Shown here: positions 15,001-19,183 of the stretch, piece by piece
Numbering within the stretch: the first letter of the stretch is position 1
How the letters are laid out: every line of letters begins with the position of its first letter
Assembly: GCA_009779515.1 (NCBI GenBank)
Contig: WREE01000019.1
Span: forward strand, 1 to 19,183
Length of the DNA stretch: 19,183 nucleotides
Source of the DNA: Symbiobacteriaceae bacterium
GTDB lineage: Bacteria > Bacillota > JAAYKD01 > WRDA01
Direction: 5' to 3'
Program-made: the position numbers and the translations under genes
The notes under the pieces: generated by a model
Told to the model about the DNA's origin: nothing
What the model saw: only the letters and a program-made list of their open reading frames with translations
The model's database searches: none

Positions 15001-17661
15001 CTACGTCTTGCTTTTACTCTGCCGTTGGGTGCATCCATGCTGGAAGGTACAGGGGAAGTTTACTATAAAGGCAAAGCGGTAGGTAGAATCGTAGCGGAGA
15101 GCCAGCAACGCTTCGTAGCCGACTTAACTTTTGCTGATGGTCTGCCGGCAAACGAAGTTATTGAGCTGTGCTTCGCCATAAAGAAAAGTGCAGGGCAGAC
15201 AGGAGAGGTCATGGCGGAATTGGGCTTCCCCATGGGTGTAGACTCTTTCTTCTGGGCTCCCCTGGGATATGCACCTCTGTCAACGGACGCCGTATCAGTA
15301 TATGGTGCGGCAGCCAGTACTGGTAATACAGTTTCCCTTATAGGCCTTACCGCAGGGGAGACAGAGGTAACCGTCAAAGGGAGAATCTTCATGGCCGACG
15401 GCGCCATTCAGGAAATAAGCAGTAATGCCGTATCTAACAAAGCCGGTCGCTATACGACAGAGATTACATTACCCCAAGGACATGGGCTTCGACCTGGCAA
15501 CGGCGTCGCCTTTATCGCCCAAGCGGTGGTGAACGGTGAGTTGGCTGTCAGCGCACCCCATTACGTAACATATTGTTTGCCTGATAATAATCTGGTGGAG
15601 CAACTGGTTATAAAGCATTATGGTCAGGAGATGGAGTTTATCGGCCCCAACGTTAAACCCGGTAAACTACCCTGGTCATATTGGGGCAACAACCAGGGGG
15701 ACTTGACGGTTGAGGTAAAGATGGCCTGCCCTCCCGAGAAGCTGAAAGTCGTGCAACTCGTGCTGGAAGAAGCGAGGCCGAACCGTGACCCCTATATTAT
15801 GGTGCTGAACTACGACCCTGTCAACGACCTCTGGAAAGGCCAGGAGATGATGCATCCCGATTTTTATCCAGGTGCGTACAGCGTTGCTTACGATGTGTAT
15901 GAGGGAACCACACCCAACGATCTTTTGTGGGATCCGAACACCCGAACAATGTTGGATAACAGTAAGCCTTTCAGCTTGGGTGTGGACAATATGGAGGAAG
16001 CAGAAGCTAAAGATACCTTGGGAGAGATAAGGGCGAATGTTCAAAGTGCGGTTGCAGATAAATATGGCACGCTGGGTTATTTTGCAGGGCAAACTTTTAC
16101 TGGCGGTGATAGTGGTATTTCTGCCACTGGGCAATCTATAAGCGTAGTACGAAATTTGGATTTTGGCCATGGCGCCATACACAGCGAAGCAGATTTGCAG
16201 GCAAGTGGTTTTGTAGGCGTACCTGCGGCAGATGGAAGTATATTATATCATAAAGCCTACATGGACTTGGAGAGGGAAATGGTAGATGGTACAACAATAA
16301 GGCTTTCGCTGGATTTGACAGGGGCAGACAGCTGGGGATCGGATAACGATATTGAAAGCTTCTTATCGGCTCCTGGAGGGGAGATAAGAGCGCGCTTAAG
16401 CAATTACTCCGTGCTGGCCAGACCGGATGATGAGAGCTCTTCGGGGATCTCCTTCGCTCCTGCAGACATGGTTGGTAATATAATTACCACTAGAACACTT
16501 AACGAGGCTATGAGCGCCAGGGGAGTTACACCAGGTGGAACTGAAGGCAATATGGATTTTGAAGAAACTCTCTTCTGGATGCAGGAGTGGGATGCCATTT
16601 ACTGGTCTCCCTTAGACCCCAGAAACACAGCACCTCCGCCGGGAATGTCGGAAAAAGACATAAGCTTCGTGGAGAATTTCGCCCGTAATGGGCTTACCAC
16701 TGGCAGTTCGGGAGTTGACGAAATACTTAAGCAATCGCTGTTTAGCATCGTTGACATTTATCGTACAAACCAGGGCGGCTTATTCTCCATAATTTCCACG
16801 GCTGGTGATCTACCCGCTATGGTCATGACCTGGGATAGCATAATAGCTAATTTGAAGAGCGAACATGAACAACTAATGTCAATTATGTTTGACCACAAAG
16901 GCTATGACGCCCAGGGAAACATGGTTTTTGACATATCCAAAACTTCTACTCGCTATGAAACTCTCACTGAGATGCAAAAAGACAACCTTACGCAAACTAT
17001 TACCTTGCTGACCCAAGAGATAAGAGCGGCAAATAATATGAAGGCTGAGCTTGTTGCCGGGTCTGTTTTTTCTATTGCCGTATCTTTATCCATAATAGCT
17101 TCTGCTATAGGATCCGCTGGTTCCACCATGCCTGAAGCTATTTTTTCAGCGTTTATCAGCGTCATATTTGCCTTCGCCAACCAAACAGCGCAAAAAAGAT
17201 TCAATGAAATAGCAGATCAGTGTGCAGGACTAAGGGCGTATCTGAAAAATTACGTCGCCAGGCATAGGAAAATTCAAGAGCAGGAGATAAACTGGAAGTT
17301 CGATCCATCGGGATATGTCTACTCAGGGATAGAGGAGAACAAGCTGCCCGATGTGCAAATGACTATCTGGGTGGCAGAAGATGAACAGGGAACTAATGCC
17401 AGGATATGGGCGGAGGCTGAAGACTACGGGGAAGTTAACCCGCAATATACGGATCAAGTCGGCTTCTATGCCTGGGCTGTCCCCATGGGCTGGTGGCAGG
17501 TGCGGGCAGAAAAAGAGGGGTATTACCCTACGCAAAGTGAATGGCTCCCGGTTTTACCTGAGCAGCTGGGGGTAAATTTAGCAATGTCTCCTGTAGTGGG
17601 CAAGGATGAATCTGTATGTATCAGGATTAATAATAACTTAACCAAACGTCAGGGTAAATGA
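12097..17661 (+). CDS. Very large secreted multidomain surface-type protein
   Basis: About 1,854 residues. The signal peptide has basic MKPILSRNVCKR, a hydrophobic core and a cut after AYA at residue 36. Residues 50-250 look like a right-handed beta-helix (GTIYML, TVDFNNHTL, VTLQNGII, VTLDNITAD). Several beta-sandwich-like stretches follow, including a carboxypeptidase regulatory-like domain at about 645-720 (VKGKVVSYTGEPEAFATVYN, NADGSFTMYT). Residues about 1629-1731 are helical with a hydrophobic core at 1651-1695. The tail from 1736 (DPSGYVYSGIEENKL, then NPQYTDQVGFYAW, MGWWQVRAEKEGYYPTQSEWLPV) is a domain often followed in Firmicutes by further Ig-like or SLH repeats; here only about 20 residues remain. 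No LPXTG or SLH anchor is present. Start: GGAGG (12084-12088) is 8 nt before ATG 12097; ATG 12082 has its own GGAGGT and adds MEDAL. Function unknown. Confidence 0.88.
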   Translation: MKPILSRNVCKRVLSLFLVLVMFSSTFATLPAAAYANEGEQIPGSMATEASANFTTGGADYNTLGEAAAAVSEGGTIYMLQDVTLRDETDQPPNIILLSENKTYTVDFNNHTLTRTNYHTGAVLAVTAGKVTLQNGIIIADGLEGIALVADSGSQVTLDNITADASLGNATLYGLAVWVRQNSTLSILSGSYTGSDNSVYVLSGRATITAGTFSCTSNLSGDGCLSGNIVLAPDSFADVENWLGNAKKVSVTSGAVLYASILPANLLLDAITEYTLTLTPTSTMTIAPGDTLELAVDDGTALGKADFIYTVADNADILVAADAPGHVRLTFTQTTQITPSGMSITLSGVKNPSLESQAWSIVPTVKLLQSGIYVAQSQAMDTVNYQVDLSGTTITVDNQVAGSIATYTAYLAPEPSINFDISGFQLVMSVPGSSVLDDDTVGITTTMALSSGIPTYSSYILRGHWDGTCAMDIRSDRILKEASLSLRLRSPLAEIVNVTVQLLNRQNKVVGEAVVPVKLALETGLRVQNQKINASPDICGILNPTATLSVDVTDIDGNRLAGTHYPISISVDSDLPLGEMLILNGCQMPVRAYFDPDGSMTYQIVSVRTASGEHPSGVTNAVVTLSQGSWMETVDLKIIWPEIYEVKGKVVSYTGEPEAFATVYNGEYGTQTNADGSFTMYTARPLQDFDLNITSKGISKVFTIAAVDCTLAGATYTLNSNLVVERPPYVAVEVLFKGTASEPDAIANNIGYGFFYLEYRDKHYLPQYIEYRDGISFILFDAPDAALRGEGTLYIYCPYGSKTVAFSIPPSQSIGDKITVIFNVPAAVVANVVGFRYYVMGIYDAEGKIAGKREYRDSINPPTFGDNAEYPYGMYTLVFMDGNLAGVMPHTLEEYDRYGFVEGVTYAKYEFNAVPGAYFNQSPIVPYLDTAFNVIWNETRLSVTNTLPYGEGAVSLAARVKLVSGWPRLRLAFTLPLGASMLEGTGEVYYKGKAVGRIVAESQQRFVADLTFADGLPANEVIELCFAIKKSAGQTGEVMAELGFPMGVDSFFWAPLGYAPLSTDAVSVYGAAASTGNTVSLIGLTAGETEVTVKGRIFMADGAIQEISSNAVSNKAGRYTTEITLPQGHGLRPGNGVAFIAQAVVNGELAVSAPHYVTYCLPDNNLVEQLVIKHYGQEMEFIGPNVKPGKLPWSYWGNNQGDLTVEVKMACPPEKLKVVQLVLEEARPNRDPYIMVLNYDPVNDLWKGQEMMHPDFYPGAYSVAYDVYEGTTPNDLLWDPNTRTMLDNSKPFSLGVDNMEEAEAKDTLGEIRANVQSAVADKYGTLGYFAGQTFTGGDSGISATGQSISVVRNLDFGHGAIHSEADLQASGFVGVPAADGSILYHKAYMDLEREMVDGTTIRLSLDLTGADSWGSDNDIESFLSAPGGEIRARLSNYSVLARPDDESSSGISFAPADMVGNIITTRTLNEAMSARGVTPGGTEGNMDFEETLFWMQEWDAIYWSPLDPRNTAPPPGMSEKDISFVENFARNGLTTGSSGVDEILKQSLFSIVDIYRTNQGGLFSIISTAGDLPAMVMTWDSIIANLKSEHEQLMSIMFDHKGYDAQGNMVFDISKTSTRYETLTEMQKDNLTQTITLLTQEIRAANNMKAELVAGSVFSIAVSLSIIASAIGSAGSTMPEAIFSAFISVIFAFANQTAQKRFNEIADQCAGLRAYLKNYVARHRKIQEQEINWKFDPSGYVYSGIEENKLPDVQMTIWVAEDEQGTNARIWAEAEDYGEVNPQYTDQVGFYAWAVPMGWWQVRAEKEGYYPTQSEWLPVLPEQLGVNLAMSPVVGKDESVCIRINNNLTKRQGK

Positions 17662-17684
17662 GAAGGTTTTGAGTAGTGAAGGAC

Positions 17685-17703
17685 AGGGTAGGTTTACTAT
17701 CCT
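17685..17703 (+). other. Weak stem-loop after the large gene
   Basis: AGGGTAG (17685-17691) pairs with CTATCCT (17697-17703) through one G-U pair, with loop GTTTA. It lies 24 nt after the TGA at 17661. No T-run follows, so it may protect the transcript end but is not a convincing terminator. Confidence 0.35.
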
Positions 17704-17728
17704 CGCGTTGACTCTGGAGACTGTTGTC

Positions 17729-17758
17729 TTGATTTAGCATGGCTATACCCAGTAACAT
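17729..17758 (+). promoter_or_regulatory. Possible promoter for the M14 carboxypeptidase gene
   Basis: TTGATT (17729-17734), an 18-nt spacer, then TAACAT (17753-17758), 30 bp before the ATG at 17789. Based on motif match only. It would make the carboxypeptidase gene independent of the large gene before it. Confidence 0.3.
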
Positions 17759-17788
17759 ATTAAAAACTACGAAAGGTAGGAGTGCATC

Positions 17789-19183
17789 ATGGCCCAAAAA
17801 GTTCCTATTGTCTTCGACCAATACTACAAGTATGGCGAACTGTGCGATTATCTCCGGCAAGTGGCTGCTGCTTATCCTTCTTTAACCCAACTGGAGTGTA
17901 TCGGCAAAAGCTACCAGGGTCGAGAGATTTTAGCCCTCACGGTTACCAGCTTACCTACCGGTCTTCCCCAAGAAAAGCCGGCTATTTTTATCGAAGGCAA
18001 TATCCACGCCGGGGAGGTCACTGCCGCCCAAACAGCGCTGTGTCTTATCGACCGCTTAGTATCAGGTTATGGAGAAGATGAAACTATTACCCGTTTGCTG
18101 GATACCCGCACCTTCTATATAGTTCCTCGGGGCAACCCCGATGGTGCCGAGCTTTATCTCACCACCCCCACAACCCTGCGCTCCACCGTGCGTCCATGGC
18201 CGGAACCGGATATTGCCGATTGGCCAGGTTTACATCCTGAAGATATTGATGGTAACGGCTTTATTCTCACCATGCGCCTCCGGGATGACAAAAAGGGTGA
18301 ATGGGAGTGCAGCAAGCGAGATCCCCGGGTGATGATCCCCCGCCAGGCAGGCAGTTTGGCAGGTCCATTTTATCGCTTGCTACCAGAAGGGTTTATTAAG
18401 GAGTATCAAGGGGAACCCTTCCCTCTTGTCCGCTCCCCTTTTGGTATCGACATGAACCGCAACTATCCTCCTAAGTGGGAACCTACAGCTGGCTCCGGAG
18501 GCGACTTCCCCACTTCCGAACCGGAAGTGCGTTCGTTGGTGGAATTTGTTAACCAACACAAAAATATTGGGTTACTCAGCTCCTTGCACACCTCCGGTGG
18601 TTTCATTTACCGCATACCTCACGGCTATGCCGACAGTGAACTCAACCCAGGGGATTTACGCGCCGTCCTGGCTATTGCCCGGGAAGGGACGAAAACCACC
18701 GGTTATCTCCCCTTAAGGACAACTACCCGCTCCACCATTACCCAGTGGATGTATGAGCACTTGGGAGTTATTGGCTTTACTACAGAACTCTGGGGACGCA
18801 ACGAACAAGCCGGTATTAGTCAGGCGGAAACCCAGGGAGCTAACGATGAGGTAAAACGAGAGGATCTTCAGGTGCGCCTTTTACAGTGGAACGACCGCAT
18901 CCTGGGCGGGAGCGGCTTTTTCCCTTGGTCGCTCTTTAATCACCCCCAACTGGGGGAAGTCGAAATTGGCGGTTGGAACCCCAAATTTGGTGTGCAAAAC
19001 CCTCCCCACTTCCTACTTCCTGCCGAATGTCATAAAAATGCTACCTGGGTATTACGCCAGGCAGCATGTTTACCGGAAGTGGAGATTAGCAGTGTGGAAC
19101 AGCGCTCTGTTGAAGGTAGCGTCTGGGAGGTTGTCGCCGTAGTCCAGAACAACGGTTACTTAAACAGCGCAGCCAGTAACAAA
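17789..19183 (+). CDS. M14 zinc metallocarboxypeptidase, 3' end outside window
   Basis: 465 codons are visible with no stop before the window edge, so the gene is cut at its 3' end. It is an M14-family zinc carboxypeptidase. Zinc ligands are H73 and E76 (GNIHAGEV) and H267 (SSLHTSGG). R224 in DMNRNYP binds the substrate carboxylate region, and E333 in FTTELWG is the catalytic base. No signal peptide is seen (MAQKVPIVFDQYYKY), so it appears cytoplasmic. After the catalytic domain the chain continues into what looks like the start of a C-terminal beta-sandwich (VWEVVAVVQNNGYLN). TAGGAG (17777-17782) lies 6 nt before the ATG. The large insert DIDGNGFILTMRLRDD with following residues (about 150-215) is typical of a bacterial subfamily. 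Specificity is not readable from sequence. Confidence 0.92.
   Translation, partial: MAQKVPIVFDQYYKYGELCDYLRQVAAAYPSLTQLECIGKSYQGREILALTVTSLPTGLPQEKPAIFIEGNIHAGEVTAAQTALCLIDRLVSGYGEDETITRLLDTRTFYIVPRGNPDGAELYLTTPTTLRSTVRPWPEPDIADWPGLHPEDIDGNGFILTMRLRDDKKGEWECSKRDPRVMIPRQAGSLAGPFYRLLPEGFIKEYQGEPFPLVRSPFGIDMNRNYPPKWEPTAGSGGDFPTSEPEVRSLVEFVNQHKNIGLLSSLHTSGGFIYRIPHGYADSELNPGDLRAVLAIAREGTKTTGYLPLRTTTRSTITQWMYEHLGVIGFTTELWGRNEQAGISQAETQGANDEVKREDLQVRLLQWNDRILGGSGFFPWSLFNHPQLGEVEIGGWNPKFGVQNPPHFLLPAECHKNATWVLRQAACLPEVEISSVEQRSVEGSVWEVVAVVQNNGYLNSAASNK

Noticed and set aside
1..19183. CRISPR array, tRNA, rRNA or phage attachment site
   Set aside because: No regularly spaced repeats, no cloverleaf-like intergenic sequence and no integrase gene were seen.

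Overview
The window looks like chromosome from an anaerobic, amino-acid- and peptide-degrading Firmicute, probably Clostridia-like or Limnochordia-like. The reasons are strong AGGAGG-type ribosome binding sites, roughly even base composition by eye, the ornithine-fermentation enzyme pair OrtA/OrtB, an M55 D-aminopeptidase, and a large surface protein of a type common in Firmicutes. Taxonomy is inferred, since no rRNA or other phylogenetic marker is present. Eleven protein genes and one dead transposase are supported. Two genes are cut by the window edges: phoU on the left and an M14 carboxypeptidase on the right.

Layout. 1-672: 3' part of phoU. 673-885: palindromic intergenic region with a perfect 11-bp inverted repeat and three GC-rich hairpins. 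883-2130 (-): M20 metallopeptidase, divergent from ortA-ortB (2212-3926), whose two genes overlap by 4 bp. 3947-5347 (-): lipoprotein with a transglutaminase-like domain. 5348-5704: 357-bp spacer with probable divergent promoters and a folded leader for the M55 D-aminopeptidase (5705-6544). 6644-6684: strong two-way terminator. 6696-7997 (-): Y-family DNA polymerase, with its promoter and a foldable leader. 8229-10112: TetM-like translational GTPase starting at TTG. 10256-11845: GNAT acetyltransferase followed by comB. 11842-12080 (-): IS630-type transposase fossil lying between comB and the next gene. 12097-17661: secreted protein of about 1,854 residues. 17789-19183: M14 metallocarboxypeptidase, open at the window end.

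How the genes fit together. Four hydrolase-type genes (M20, M55, M14 and the transglutaminase-like lipoprotein) and the OrtAB thiolase point to peptide and amino-acid catabolism. OrtAB releases acetyl-CoA and D-alanine, and the M55 family releases D-amino acids, so D-alanine handling is a possible common thread. This is inference. The other ornithine genes (ord, oraS, oraE) are not in the window.

The most notable non-genic signals are: the IS630 fossil, whose end appears to abut the comB stop codon; a 42-46 bp dispersed repeat whose second copy supplies the last codons and stop of the TetM-like gene; the palindrome cluster after phoU; and two foldable leaders. I saw no clear evidence of a wholly new multi-gene system. 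The large secreted protein is the least explained object here.
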